NCBI GenBank assembly: GCA_018398765.1 | Contig: JAHBMJ010005748.1 | Location: forward strand, 8,303-66,902 | Source: Chromera velia | Lineage: Eukaryota; Sar; Chromeraceae | Length of the DNA stretch: 58,600 bases | Direction of reading: 5' to 3' | In this document: piece after piece, positions 25,101-38,183 of the stretch | How the letters are laid out: each line of letters starts with the position of its first letter | Numbering within the stretch: position 1 is the stretch's first letter | Notes under the pieces: generated by a model | What the model saw: only the letters and a program-made list of their open reading frames with translations | Database searches by the model: none | What the model was told of the DNA's origin: nothing | Program-made: the position numbers and the translations under genes

Positions 25101-27669
25101 CTAGCTACTAGCTAGGAGACTAGCATTGAGACAAATATATAAATGGACACCTTTCAGACCCGATAACGAATGTTGCACCTTCCCTTGTTGTTTTTGCGGG
25201 GAACAAAAGTCTCCTTTGCCCCCTTCCTGTTTTCCTGGCTGTTTTCTTGCTAGTTTTCTTGCCTCCTCCCCACATCTCCGCCTTCCTTAAAGTTCCTTTC
25301 TTCTTGCTTGGTTGCTCTTTTGAGAAACTCGCTGTTTAACTTGACTACGCTCAATTCCTTGACATCCCACCCCTCACCAGTGCATGTCGCGATCGTCTTG
25401 TCGGTCTCGTGCCTGCATCAGATCGAATCTTCTCACTCACTCAACACACCCACCCCTTCTTGATTCTCCTGCATGGACTCTTTGGCCCGTCAAATTCGAC
25501 AACTAACACTCATACATTGAATGCATGTCCATGTAGCATGCACTCGTCATACAGTCAGTGGTCATACAACGTTCCTTCAACCCTTCCCAGAAGTCTGCGG
25601 GGACGTACGTTCTCCCTTCTTTGACTGTACGTCGGAGTTTGTGAATGTCTACGGCGTCTGCTTTCACGTCTGGTCTCAGTAAGTCTCTTCTATTTTCTTA
25701 ATTTGCCGGTAGATAGGGGAGTCCCTGCCTTTTTGCCCAAGGACACAGAAAGAAACCAACCAAAAAACTGTCGCCCCAACCCCTGACATACTGAACAGGC
25801 GATCTCTAGACAGATAAGCAGTCCGAGACCATCATTCAGTCAGCCAGTCAGTTCATGGGCGAGCCAGATAAACGCTCGACGGATTAATCGCTTGAGCTCC
25901 TCTCTCTGCCCTGCTGAGAGATCATCGCTCCATCGGTCATCCATCGCTCTGGGCCCGCAGCCCAAGAGACGACGACAAAACAAAAAGAAAAAAAGGGGGA
26001 GGAAAGGAAGGAAAGAAAAGAAGACAGACAAGAGAGACAGAAAGAAAGGCAAACAGAGAGGCAAAAAGAATGTATGAGAGGACGTTGCGTGAGAGAAAGA
26101 GAGATGAAGCCAGAGGCAGACGAGACAGACAAATGATTGCCAAGCAAATCGTAGGATGGATAAAGACGTTGTCTCTCTCCCCCACCCGGAGACAGAATAG
26201 AAAGGGAAGGAAGGAAGGGAGACCTTCTACTCACTATCGCTCTACCGTCTGAAAGAAACCACGTGGAACTCCGTGCCTCGTACCAGAGACTGCATGTGAG
26301 CTGTCTCAATCATTCATTCATCCATCCATCCACCCAAAGGGATGTATGAAATTCCAGTTCTCTCTCTCTCTCTTCCTTCCTTCCTCCCTTCCTCCGTTCT
26401 TTCTGGACTCATGGGTCCTTCACTGTCTTCGGAGCTCTCTCTCTTCGGTCCTCTCCCTAGCTCTCCCTAGCAGAAACAATTGTCTTCTGGCCCCTCCTCA
26501 CATGTCATGCCATACAGACCTGCAGACGTGACTCCTCTCCATGCAGGCCGCCAGTCGGCTCGATCCTTCTTCTGCCAGCAAAGCAAAAAGACAGCTAGGG
26601 AGGTAAGCTTGTGGGAGGGGGGGGCGAAAACGTCCACTGTGCTTCTTCAATTCATCCTTCCTTTCTTCCTTCCTTCGTTGCTTTGTCCCTTCCTCTTCGG
26701 AGTCTTTGATCTTCTTTCTCCCTGCATGTACCTGGCGAAGATTTGTGCCCCTCTTTCCTTTCTTCCTCATTCCGTTCTTTCTTTCTTTCATTCATTCATT
26801 CATTCATTTATTCATTCATTCATTCATTCATTCATTCATTCACTCATTTATTCAGTCGGTCGGTCAGTAGGTCAGTCAGTCGGCTGTCCATGCTTTCGAT
26901 CAGACAAGTGATATCTGGCCGTTCTTCTCTCTCATTCTTCGACCCGTGTAGGGAAGGAAAAAAAGATTCCCCCCCCCGCGGGTAGTGAAGAGAGAGGCGA
27001 AAGAATGAATACTGCAGGACCACAGTACAGTAGGTCGAGTTGACAGTCGACCAACCAATCAAGCATTTGTAGCACCGACTGGAAAAAGGAGAAAAGAGAG
27101 GAGGTTAGGCCTTTGGCCGAAATTATTCTCTCCTGCTTTTTCTTCTTCTTCGTCTTCTTTTTCTTCTCTTTCCTTCATCGGACGGACGAAGGAATGGATA
27201 AAAAGTCTCAAACGAATCCGGATTGAAGCAGTCCAATAAGGCATGCAGGCGGGCAGTGGCTTTTGTCGAAGGAAGACAGAAAGACACCGAGGAAGACGGA
27301 GAAATACCCCACCTCTCCTCTGGCAGGTAAGAGTTGAGGGGGGCACAGACCGAGAGAGACAGAGAGCAGAGGGAGGGAGGGGGAGGGAGGAGATAAGCAC
27401 GCAGCCAAAAGTGGAGGGGAAGGAAATGGAAATAAATGCAGTGGATCAACCAGCCATTCATTGATTCAACCTTCCACCTCGATCAGTTGATCGATCGGTA
27501 TTTGTCGAGCTGTTCCTCCCTCCATGCTTTCACACATTCAGCCATCTATTCTCTTCTCTTCCTTTCCTTCCTTGCTTCCTGTCCTTCTGAAAACAGATGG
27601 GCAAAACCACGAGCTGAGCTGAGCTCGTTCCGTCACCACACGCACGTGCCTGAAAGCTTCTGATACAAG

Positions 27670-27707
<38 letters not shown>

Positions 27708-28127
27708 GTGACCAAAAATCCATCCCTGCGGGTAAACCTTCCTTTCCGCCTCGTGGACCGACCGCATCGATCGATTGATTTTTCCTCAACTGAGCCGCTT
27801 GAAGGAAAAGAAAGAAAGACTGTCTGCCTGCACGGACAGACCCCGACTTCCCTTTTCTTTCTTTCTTTGCGGATGTACGTCGATACGACAACTGGAGAGG
27901 AGAGGAGAGAGGGACGGAATGAGGTGTTTCTTTGACGATCTTTTTCCCCCTCCTTCCCTCTCTCTTTTCCGTTTTTGCGCAAGCATGTCAGTGAAGATCG
28001 TTTTTTCTTGAGACCCTTTTCCACACAACTGTTTTCGTCCTTCTTTTCTTTCAGAAGTCATCTTGCCACTTTCCTCACCATTCATTCACCGCCTGTTCTT
28101 TCTTTCAAATTTCGGTCTGTCTCTCTC
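25101..28127. other. Region without a supported gene
   Basis: GC content rises again to genic levels, but I find no chain of exons. It contains a (CATT)n array at about 26785-26852, a (CT)n run at 27670-27703 and many poly-pyrimidine tracts. A minus-strand open stretch from about 26730 to 26498 begins right after a TGCAG and could be a 3' exon of the neighbouring CCCH gene, but nothing confirms it. It may be 3' untranslated sequence or intron. Confidence 0.4.
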
Positions 28128-31100
28128 TCACCACTTTTGATCTTTGCAGAGAGCAGAGAGGGGCACCGGTCGCACTCCGCCGGTCTTCGTTTTGAACCAC
28201 ACGACATGGGCGGTGCGCTTCACAATCTCTGTCTCTCCCTCTGCCCCAGCCGCCTCAGTCTTCCTCTCCGTCTGCCGGTCCTTAGTGTTGCTCTGATCCT
28301 CCACAGACCCCCGAAGTCCCCTTCTCCAACTACAGTTACCCTCGTCGCCTGCCTTTGCCTCCCACTCCCTCTCGCCCTCTCTTTCCAGGGCCACAGAGAC
28401 ACGTCCACCCCGTCTCCCCCTCTCCTCAGACCTTCTGAGGGAACCCCCCCGGGTCTCATCAGAGTAGCTGGAAGAGAGAGAGGACACTGCCAGTCCTCCT
28501 GACTTGGCTGCGGAGGTCGAGAAGGAGCACAACGTGCTGACGTCCTCCTCGCCCACGCCCCCCTTCTCTTTCTCCATCTCCTTCTGGGAATGAGAGGGAG
28601 AGTGAGACACAGAGAGAGGACCCACAGCCACAGGATCTCCAAAATCTGCACATTGAATATATGCATGAGTTCGTTCGTTCACGCACTCTGTGGATATGAA
28701 TTTGACTGACAATCTCTCTCTCTCTCTTCTCTCTCTCTCACACACACACATGCACTACGCACTTCCTGTTCGCATGTCTCTTCCATTCAACCCAAGCTTT
28801 TCTGACTGCTGTTCTTCTCCTTTTGTCGCATTGAAATTGCGTGTTTGTGTCTGTGAGTGTGAGCGTGCGTAGGAGGGAGAGACAAAAAAACTCAATCGGT
28901 CAGTCAGTCTGCCCGTCTCTCTCTCTGTCGGACTGTCTGACCTCTCTTCCTCCTGTCGCTGTCCCCGTGTGCGTGTCTGCAGAGGCTGCCGGCCTTGCAC
29001 AGTCCCCTTTGCCAGAAGACGCACAGCTCGGTCTTCCAGAGCTCGGGAGTTCCCCGTAGCTCGGACAGACTGTGCGCATACCTGCAGGGACAAACAAACA
29101 AACATGATCGACAATAAAGCATGCAACAGCACAGACTGAAGTAAGTGCATGTTTGCAAGCTATTAATAGAATAAGCAAGCAAGGATGGAAGAACATGCCG
29201 GTACGTTATGTGTGCGCACGTGCACCTGCATGCACGGATCCGGGAGGTGAGTCGGTGAGTCATCAATGCAGTCGATGCGCTTGCTCAGTCTCGCCCATTT
29301 CCAGTCCATGTGTGTGAAGTAAAAACACAGAGAGACAGACAGACTCATGCATGGTGGTGGGCATGCCCTTCGACTCAACTGCTGCAGATAGATAGATGGG
29401 TGCAGAGGTGTGTGTCATGCTCATATGAATGAATGAAGTGGGGTCGCCGAGAAGAAAGAAGAAGGCAGGCAACCGGGGAGACTTTCAGGAGACGGGCAGA
29501 GGAACTAGGGGGGTATTTGGCCAACGGAAGTTTTTCAGGAAGGGACGATGTGTGAAACAAGGTGTGTATGACGATGACTGAACTGACGGACTTGCAATCC
29601 CCTGCTTCACGCATGCACCTGCAAGAACGAACAGAATGGAAGGAAGGAAGGCACACCCACCAAGATGCATCATGGGTGGACAAAAACAAAGGCATCGATC
29701 GAGCCAGAGAGGTTTTCGTCATACTGCACCCCCATGCATGCAAGAGGGGAAAGAAGGGGGGGAAGCAACGACACCGCTACATGCAGATATCATTTGGAGT
29801 CCGTAGGTGTCCCCGGACCCCGGGACTCGACAAGCAAACAGAAGAAAGGAGAACCGGCTTTGATGGGAAGATTTTCATAATGTCGAAGAGTACCATGCAG
29901 CCAGCAGAGTCATGCATCCTCTTTCACGTCATTTGGATTTTCTCTTCACCTTAGTGACTTTTTTCTTATTGAAACACAAACTCTGCATGCATGCATCTAT
30001 CTGACGAACGAACGAACGCACGCACCTCCCGTGTCTCATCATGGGGCAGAGAGAGGTCTTGAACCTTCGGTTGTGCACGGGGCCGGAGAGACAGCCTGCG
30101 AAGGGGGTGGCTTCCTTCGGGTGACTGAAGGGACAGCGGGAACCTCGCTTGCACTTGCCCTGCATGCATACAGATATGGTGCAGTCAGCCACTCGGTCAG
30201 TCGTTTTCTCATGCATGCAGCCATACAGACGCACTTCCCACCCAATCTGACAAGCAGCGGCCAGGGCCCCTCTGCTGACAGACACCAGTCTTCTCATGCG
30301 CATGGGCGTGCCTTCTTTTCTCTTCACCTCTCTCAAACCCTCTCTGCTTACAGATGCTGTCAAGTCTGTGTCTGAGACTGAAGTGGCATCTCTTTCTCTC
30401 TCTCTCCCTCCCTCTCTCTCTCTCTCACACACACACACACAATCCCACATGGCAGAGGTGCTCCCCATGCAAACACATAAACCGTCCTTGACAGGCCAAA
30501 ACCACGAAGAGAAAAGCTCAAAAGTCCCGCATTCGCCCTCAGCGTTGTCTTGAAAGAGAAGAAGGGGAAGAAAACCTACCACAAGCCAGAATCGGCAGAT
30601 TCCCTCTTCCTCCCTCTCGGCGGCTTCTGCTGCTGCAGCCACAGCCCGGGCTCTGGTGGCGTCTCTGTCGTTTTCCCTCTCCACCTCCTTCTCTGTATTG
30701 GAGAGAGAGAAGGCGCGTCTGTGGAGGCCCACCCCTGCCTGGTTCCTCCACCCGTCTTCATCTTCGGCCCCCGAATCGTCCCATGCATCGTCTGATCTCT
30801 TCTTCTGTTGCTTCATCAGCCTCACCGGAGAGTCGGAGGAGACGGTGTCGGAGGCGCCGTCTTCCTCTGTATTCGGGGTGCTCCGTTTCGTCACGTCCTC
30901 TTCGTCCTCCGCTGCAGCTGCTGCTGAGGGGCTTCGGGAAAGGGAACGGCACTCCGTCCTGGGGGCGTCTGTCTCTTCGTCTTCCTCTTCCTCGTCGTCC
31001 TCGGTTCGTTGTGCGGACATGGGGAGAGAAAGGGGGGGGCAGATGAGATCAGAAACCCCGGCGACAGAGAGGACAGTAGCGGGAACAGAGGGGGTGGGGG

Positions 31101-31497
31101 AGAGGGGGCAGACAGTGGAAGCTCTGGCGAGACAGCCCGGGGAAGGCGGGAGGGGAATGTCGTCCTTTTGGAGAATCTTCGCGGACGTCTCGTTGATCTC
31201 CTTCGTCTCTGATATGGGAGGGAGTGGCTCGTTTGCGGGCTTCGTCCTCCTCTGCTGCTGTTGGCGCATGCGCACCGGTAGGATGTCGGCATCCGTGGAC
31301 AAAAGCCATCTAGATCCTCCGATAGCATCAGGGGGCTTAGGGGAACGAAATTTGAGAGCAGGAAAAGGGTTTGTGCCGGTCTTGGTTGTCTGCGAGCCGT
31401 TCTGAAGCGTTCGAGTGGGTGTGAAGGACCGGGAGACAGGGGCGTCGGATGTCGAAGCGGCGACATCCGCAGTCGTATCAACGGACACAAGAGTCAT
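28128..31497 (-). CDS. Three-finger CCCH-type zinc-finger protein (5 exons, 578 aa)
   Basis: Exons are 30580-31497, 30026-30159, 29592-29618, 28942-29081 and 28128-28645, totalling 1,737 nt with all phases matching. Three CCCH fingers lie in the middle: C301-x7-C309-x5-C315-x3-H319, C344-x7-C352-x6-C359-x3-H363 and C380-x7-C388-x5-C394-x3-H398. The third is preceded by LWKTELC, the lead-in typical of tristetraprolin-like fingers. This family binds AU-rich or other single-stranded RNA and controls mRNA stability or translation. The first 300 residues are low-complexity, acidic and Ser/Pro-rich; the tail is Ser/Arg/Glu-rich. Introns split fingers 1 and 2, and a 27-nt exon encodes the middle of finger 2. 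The ATG at 31497 starts the longest frame. The 3' end is less sure: a GTGAGA next to the stop could be a donor to further exons. Confidence 0.85.
29592..29618 (-). other. 27-nt microexon inside zinc finger 2
   Basis: It encodes the last base of Arg351 through the second base of Lys360, supplying Cys352 and Cys359. An AG follows a pyrimidine-rich TTCTTGC, and GTCCGT follows the exon. Without it finger 2 would lose two of its three cysteines while the frame would be kept, so skipping would give a two-finger protein. Confidence 0.7.
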
Positions 31498-32301
31498 GAC
31501 TGATTCCCGTGACGTGTATCAATCACAATGGACTTCTTTGCCACTCTCTGTGACTTCTCGTTTGGCCTTCAGAACCCGCGGCCAGGTCGTCTCTCAGACT
31601 GAAAGGCCTATTGCAAACACTTTCCGGAAATCGAAGCTCTCAAATGGCAAATTCGGGAAAATTGGTGCGGGCGCACTCGGCCGATGAGCAACAACTACCT
31701 GAGACAGCTCTGGCGTCTGGTTACACTGTGGTACATTCACACATCAGTGGTCTGTCTATCTGCGTGTGATTCTGCCCCTGCATACTGATCGTTACTGACC
31801 CGGCGGGCCGCGCGACGCGTCCCCGGCCGGGGCCCGCGCGTTCATATGGGCGCAAAAATTTGTGTCTCACAAAAAGCAGATCGCGCGCTAATGCGCGCGC
31901 GCAGCGGCTATTTTCAATTTGGACGTCTTCTATTAAATAAAACACATGCATGCAGCTATACACATTGTCGACCGATCGAGTTCGAAGTATATCGATCGCT
32001 TTTCGATCATTCCACAAGCAATGTAGAGAAAAAGCGTCAAAGTTCTCGTCTGCAGACCAAGAGAGCTGGGACGCATGCAGGAGAGAAGCACGAAACAGCC
32101 ACTTCACGTCTGTTTTGCATGCGATTTGAAGGTTCGTCTGTTGTGCGCTGCAGCTCTGCCTTTTGACTTTCTTCACTGTGTCCAGGAGTCCAAGAGGAGG
32201 ATAGCCACACGCATTTCGCTCACTCAGACCGCGTCTTAATCCCACGCAAAAACGCGTCCTTAGAAGAAACGCTTCTGAAAGACAACCACAAACAACACCA
32301 T
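31498..32301. promoter_or_regulatory. Shared intergenic region between divergent genes
   Basis: About 800 bp separates the start codons of the CCCH gene (minus) and the coiled-coil/IQ gene (plus). It includes a GC-rich core near 31800-31845 with CGCGCG-type stretches and an AT-richer segment around 31930. No TATA box or recognised element can be named. A bidirectional promoter is inferred only from the arrangement. Confidence 0.4.
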
Positions 32302-35300
32302 TTGAAACAAACGAAACAAAATATGACTTCTCACTTATCCTACGCCCCCAAAATGAACCTCAATCGTCTGAACATACCCAGTTTGCACTTGGACGCAGCC
32401 AACAACAGACGGTCCCTCAAAACGCATTCTGCACAAACAGAGAGGCCGAAAAAGAAAGCCCACCCAACCGCGACCAAGTCCAAGACTAATAAACAGGGAG
32501 CACGAATTCTTCGAACTGCGCGATCGTCAGTAGGCGAAGATCTCAATCGCCTCTCTCTCTTCAAACTTGAGCAGAACGACGACAAAGCCTTCAATTCTGC
32601 GAGCACTCCTCAGCCAGGCCTCATGGAGCTGGAGGATGGTTCACCGGAGAGAGAGACTGGCCGCATGTCCTTCCACCCCCAGGCAAACAACACCGCCCGG
32701 ACAGGTCACGGCAACAGCAACACCAACAGCAACGGAAGACTCCATCCGCCCGTAGGAAGAAGAATGGGGGGGGAGGATCCAGGCGCACAAAGCCAGGTCA
32801 GCAAAGAATTTCTGTCTCACCAGCAACAAGTGTGCGATTGAATGTACTTTTACAAGTAAATCTGTGTGAGTCTGAAGAACTGATTGCGACCGTATCGAAA
32901 ATCCGCATGTGCGGAAATCAGAGTCCAATTAATTGCGGCTTTATGACTCTGCCCAAGCCTATGTGTCTCGTTCCTGGACTCTTCTTGTAGGATGGCCCTC
33001 TCGCTTGGGTAAAAGTTGTGTACGTGCATGAATTTCTATCTGTGTGGAGGTGGGTGTGCATGTGCCTGTTCGCGGAAGAGAAAGTGCATTTCCCCTCATT
33101 TTGCGTGAGAGTTGTTCATGAACGCCTTTCTTCGTCGGGGAGCCCTGCCTGAACCTTTTTTTTCAATCACCTCTCGATCATCCAAGGTACTCTTCTTGCT
33201 CCCGTCTGTACGTGTAAACGCAAGACTTGGCCTGTGCATGCAGTTTGTTTCTGCACGAAAGGGAAGTGATAATGCCATGCTGTCTGATTTCACTGGCTTT
33301 GACGTTTTTTCTTCGTGGGTCGATGCAGCGTACGCACTCTCTCCAGCTCCCCGTGTTCTCTCGGGCGGAAGTCGAAAAGTCGTGGACGATCCAACTGGAA
33401 GACCTGCAGAGACAAGTGGTCGATTTTTCGGACTTGAAGGACTCTCTGGTCGGTTTTTTGCTTTTTGAATTCTTCTCTCTTTTTCTCTATTTAAGTCTCT
33501 TGTCTTCTCTTTTTGTATTCACTTCTTTCCTTTCCGTTCGTCCAGTTGTTTCTTTCGTTTTGTTGGAGGGATGCGTCGATCTCGTTTTCGCGTTCTATAT
33601 TCTGCGCTTTCTACTTTCTCTTTGCATTGTCTCGTCTCCTGCTTATGTACTTATCTGTCTGCCTTAGAGAATATCTTTGCCGTTCTATCTGTTGGTCTCT
33701 CTTAGATTCGACGCATCTCCATCCTCAAGGATCAACTGGCTCAAACGTTCCGCGAAAAGGAGGAAGAGGTCCGTCGGCTGCCCCGCATCAAACGCCAAAC
33801 GCCTGTTTTTGTCTACCGCTCCATTGGCCTCCCTCCCTCCCTCCCTCCCTCCCTCCCTCCCCCCCCAGCAAGAGCGAATCATATGATGAGCGCAAAGCGC
33901 AGAATTCTAGTCGCAGACAAGTACATGAGCACATTTATTTTTCTTGCTGTTTGCACCGGCCTCCCCATCTACTTGCTTGCTTGCTTGCTTTCAGCTTGCC
34001 CACAGCACCCGTCAGAGTCTGCTGCTCGAGAAGGAGACGGGGAGACGACGAAATCTGATGAGACGACTGGAGGAATCGGAACTCGCAAGAAAGGAGCTGC
34101 AGGTCCGTCCGAGCTAGATATATGATGAGTTGCATGCATTCATATCGGTTGCTATTTGGAGCATGAAGGGGTGCATGCACATGTTCACATCCCGTACACA
34201 GAATGGTCAGTCAGTCAGGCCGGTGATACCCTGAGAGACGGGCGGACGGACAGATGAATGAGTGAGTGAGTGAGTGAGTGAGTGCATTGCCTGCGTGCGT
34301 GCGTGCCTGCGTGCAGGATCGCCTTATGGATGTGAGGAGGGCACAGATTCGAGACGGTTGGGGGGCTGAGTTCACATCGGGAGATTCACCGGAGCTGGAG
34401 ATCGCCAGACTAAAGGTGAATAAATGGCTCGGACAGGCAGGCAGGCAGGCAGGCAGACAAACGAGGCAGGCAGGGAAAGGAAAGGGGTGTATTGGATCCT
34501 GTCTGGATCTGCGCGGGTCCACGCAGAGAAGGATTGCTGTGGCCACTGCTGCACCTTTCATTGATATGCTGCTGCTTTCAACAGCGTGTTTATCGCAATG
34601 TCACTGTGTCACTCTGTGGGTCTGATCATCCATGAGTTCGCTCTCTCTTCTCTCATGCAGGCTTCAAATCTGGAATTGGAGGCCGTGGTCTCGCAGCAGC
34701 GGGCAGAGGGAGACAGGGAAGCACTGCTGCGAGAACTTCAGAAAGATCTGGAGGTCTGTCTGTCTTTCTCTGTATATATATGTATATATATACATATGTA
34801 TATAGAGAGAAAGAAACACAAAGACAGAAAGAATCGAAAACAGTCAAAGGAGAAAAAGACTTCAGAAATTCTGTGTATTTGTTGTTCCCCTTGACCACAC
34901 GGAAGTTCCAAGTGAGGGAGGGAGGGAGGCATCCAGGCAGTCGGGCGGGTACATCACAAACGAGAGAGGAAGGAAATTTTTCTGCATACCCTATCCACTT
35001 ACCTGCATCTCTAGGTCATTGTGAGGGGGGACTTGAATTTGAACAAACACATCTGGAGTCGCGTGCGTGCGTCACCTTTTTGGCATGGCGGTGCTGACTT
35101 TTTCCTTCCCAGTCTTTCGATCTCGTTTTTGTTGTCTGGAAGATGTCCTCCTCTCCTCTCGGTCGTCTCCCTTGCCCCCCCCCCTCTCTCCATAGGTCCA
35201 GAAGGCGATTGCGGAAGAGAGGGCTGTCGAGCTCGCAGAGGCAAAAGCACAGGCTGCACATGCGAGACAAAAGGTGGGCAGGAAGAGGAAGAGAAAAAAA

Positions 35301-38183
35301 GTTAAACATTTTTTATCTGCTCTTCTGTGCTGACCTGTGCTCTCTGATGTCACCTCCCGAGCTGTTGTGACTGCAGCAAAACTTTCCACCTGCTCCTTTC
35401 GATTTTTGGTTCGTTGCCAAGAAGACTCCTGACAGGCAGAGAGAGACATATTGGGCGATCCAGAAGGGGGTAGCCAGGGTAGAGAGTTTTTCTTTTCCCC
35501 CTTTCTTCGCTCCTCTTTTCTGCCTGCTTTCCTCTGCATCTTCACCTGCCTGCTTGCCTTCGGTCCTGACTGCAGGCGGACCTCTTCGACGAAATGGAAA
35601 GGGTCAGGCAATCAGGCAGGCAGTCAGACAGACGATTTCAAGGGCAAGCAAGAACGAGACAAGAAAGCAAAAGCAGGGAGGGGGGATGGCGTGGGTCGGT
35701 TGATATCCCTCCGTTCAAGTAGACAAACGCTCGATCGACAGTGCAGTGACCTCTCGGCTCAGAAGCCGGGAAAGCACATCCGCGAGCACATACACATACA
35801 CACACATATATATATAGAGAGAGAGAGAGTTACAAATATATACATATACATGCACAAAAACACATACACACACACAAGAGGGAGAAAGAGTGAGTGGGTG
35901 AGTGAGTAAGGGAGGGAAGGAGGGAGGGAGAAACGCAGGAAGGGCCAGAAGCGGACAGTCAGGAACGCGAAAAGGCAAGCAGAGTCTGGAGTGGAGTAAT
36001 TGTAAGTGTCATCTTTGCAGACAAAAGAGGGGGGAGGGGAGTCGGAGGCGATTGCCCTCAGACGGCACAACAAAAATCTTCGGGAGAAGTATGAGACCCT
36101 AAAGCAGCAAGTGCAGGTCGGTCAGTCGGTCGGTCACTTTCAAGCAAGTCGTCCCCCTTTTTCTTTGCTTGTTCACTTTTTGAGTCCCGTTTTCGTTTGT
36201 TTCTCTTTTGGTCATATTAACACATCTGTTGCAGTTGCGAGTGCAATTTTTGCAAGACACATGATCGCAGACCTTCTTCTTCCCTCCCACCTAGTCCTTG
36301 TCTTTTTTTTGTCTGCGCCGCCTTCGCTCCCTCCTCTCTCCCGTGCTTGTTGCAAGGTGCTTTCCTCTTTCTCAACTACGCCACGCAAGAAAACAAAAAT
36401 CACCTCTCTCTCTCTCTCCCTCTCTCTCTCCGTATCTCTCTCACGCACGCACAGATGCGTATACACAGCCCTCATGCGAGTAAAAGTGAGCCGGCGCACC
36501 CACGACGCCGAAGCACACCAACCTGAATCGATGCCGCAGCGCATCTCTCTCTTGTCTTTTTGGTCGTTCCGTCCTCACGCAGCTCGCTTTTTGGTCGGAG
36601 AGGAGAAGTGGTTAAGGGTTCACGAGGTAACTATACATGAAGGTATCTGCAGAATATATCAATCAAATCACTACAGAACCCATGTCAACAATTTCGATTC
36701 ATCCTGCAGGTGGCGTCCCAGTGCGTGAAGGGTGTGTGCATGGCTGCATTGACACACCACGCGAACACGAACCTGACAGCGGGAACGTCCGGTCCCTCGG
36801 CAGCAGAGAAGGACAGGGGGGGGCAGAGGGGAAGGAGACAGTCGCAGGCCGACAGGGAGAGAGAGGAAGCGCAAACGGAGGCGATCATGAAGGCTCTGGA
36901 GAGACACCTGGCACCTGCCAGAAGCCTGGGACTGGGTGTCGAAGGTGCGTGGGTCACTTAATTGGACCTCTGGCTTCTTTCTCTGTCTGTATATACTTCC
37001 TTATTTGCTTACGTTTGTACACCTGCTTGCAAGGTTGTATGTGTGTGTGTGTGTGTGTGTGTGTTTGCGCACGTATGTGTGCACACATACTTGTTTGCGA
37101 TAGAGGGGCGAGAGAAAGAGGGAAAATGTTTATGCGTGTGCGCATGTTTTTGTTTATGACGCGTGTGTGTGTTTGTGTGCAGAGTTGCACGGGCAGCTTC
37201 AGAGGGGACATGTGGAAGCCCTGGGTCTCTCCTACAAGAATGTTCAGCAGAAGGTGGAGGTGGACAAACGGGCGCAGCAGGAGGTGGGGGGGGCATGGGG
37301 CCTCTTCGGGGGCGGGGGGGGTCCCTCGCGTGGCTCTTCACCGGGAGGGCTGGAGGAGGAAGAGAAGGGGGAGGGGGCCGCCGTGGCTGGAGGACCCCCG
37401 CAGGAGACGCACCCCCCAGAGCAGCATGCACCGCCGAAAGATGCCTCGTTTTCCTCCTCATCTTCAGCATCTGCAGCTGCTGCTGTCGCGGTGGAGGGTT
37501 GGTTTGGGGGAGGGCTGCCGGAGGAGGCAGGACCGGGGGACGCGTCCGGGTCTCCGTGTGTCTCCCGAAGGGGGGGGGGAGAAGGGGAGTATGAGGGGGA
37601 CATTTCAGACCTAGCAGACAGGGGGGGAGAGAAGGAAAAGGAAAAAGAGAGTGGGGTCGACGAAGATTTTCTGTTGGGTACAGAGGACGAAACAAAGGCG
37701 GCCCTTTTCATTCAATCGGCTTTCCGAAAGAAGAAAACTCTGCAAGAAATCCCCTCGAAGGCAGAGATTCCGGCAAATGAAGAGAAAGAGGAAGGGGAAG
37801 TGAGAGATGCAAACGAGATAGACAGAGAGGAGGGGGGTGGTGATCCTTCATCTTCCTCTTCCTTCCCACCGGACGGGCCAAACGGAATTGAGAACGAAGA
37901 GAAGGGCAATGAAGAGTCGAAGGAATTACGTTCTACTTTCTCTGAAGGTAAAGAGGAGACAGAGAAGAATCTTGCCGATGCAGTCTCGAGCTCCGTAGAG
38001 AGAGAAGAGAACGAGAACGACGAGGACAGAAAGTTTGCCAGTGGTGAAGGAAGAGAAGCTGAGAAAGACGATGAAATTGACGCAGACTTCCTTCAAGGCA
38101 CTGAGGATGAGACGAAAGCCGCTCTGTTCATCCAGTCCGCTTTCCGAAGAAAGAAAACCAACCAGCAGTTGCAAGAAGGGTGA
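32302..38183 (+). CDS. Coiled-coil protein with C-terminal IQ-like modules (13 exons, about 851 aa)
   Basis: Exons are 32302-32796, 33329-33448, 33706-33768, 33873-33920, 33995-34102, 34317-34415, 34661-34753, 35196-35273, 35377-35469 (or to 35478), 35576-35602, 36021-36116, 36710-36944 and 37183-38183. All junctions are phase 0 except the last (phase 1), with no internal stop. The N-terminal 165 residues are basic, with a PKKKAH-type cluster. Exons 2-11 encode heptad-like Leu/Glu/Arg/Gln-rich segments such as LLRELQKDLE, so a long coiled coil is likely. The last exon is very acidic and Gly/Ser-rich and ends with two near-identical copies of DETKAALFIQSAFR followed by a Lys/Arg run. IQ-type motifs bind calmodulin or related EF-hand proteins. 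I cannot name the family; a cytoskeletal or centriolar scaffold is one guess. The second ATG at 32323 could also be the start. Confidence 0.82.
37659..38165 (+). other. Duplicated IQ-like module (two copies)
   Basis: Copy 1 at about 37659-37748 reads D-E-D-F-L-L-GTEDETKAALFIQ and then SAFRKKK. Copy 2 at about 38079-38168 reads D-A-D-F-L-Q-GTEDETKAALFIQ and then SAFRRKK. The I-Q-x-x-x-R-x-x-[KR] core fits an incomplete IQ motif. The linker of roughly 110 residues between them is acidic and not repeated. Copy 2 sits almost at the C-terminus. Confidence 0.8.
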
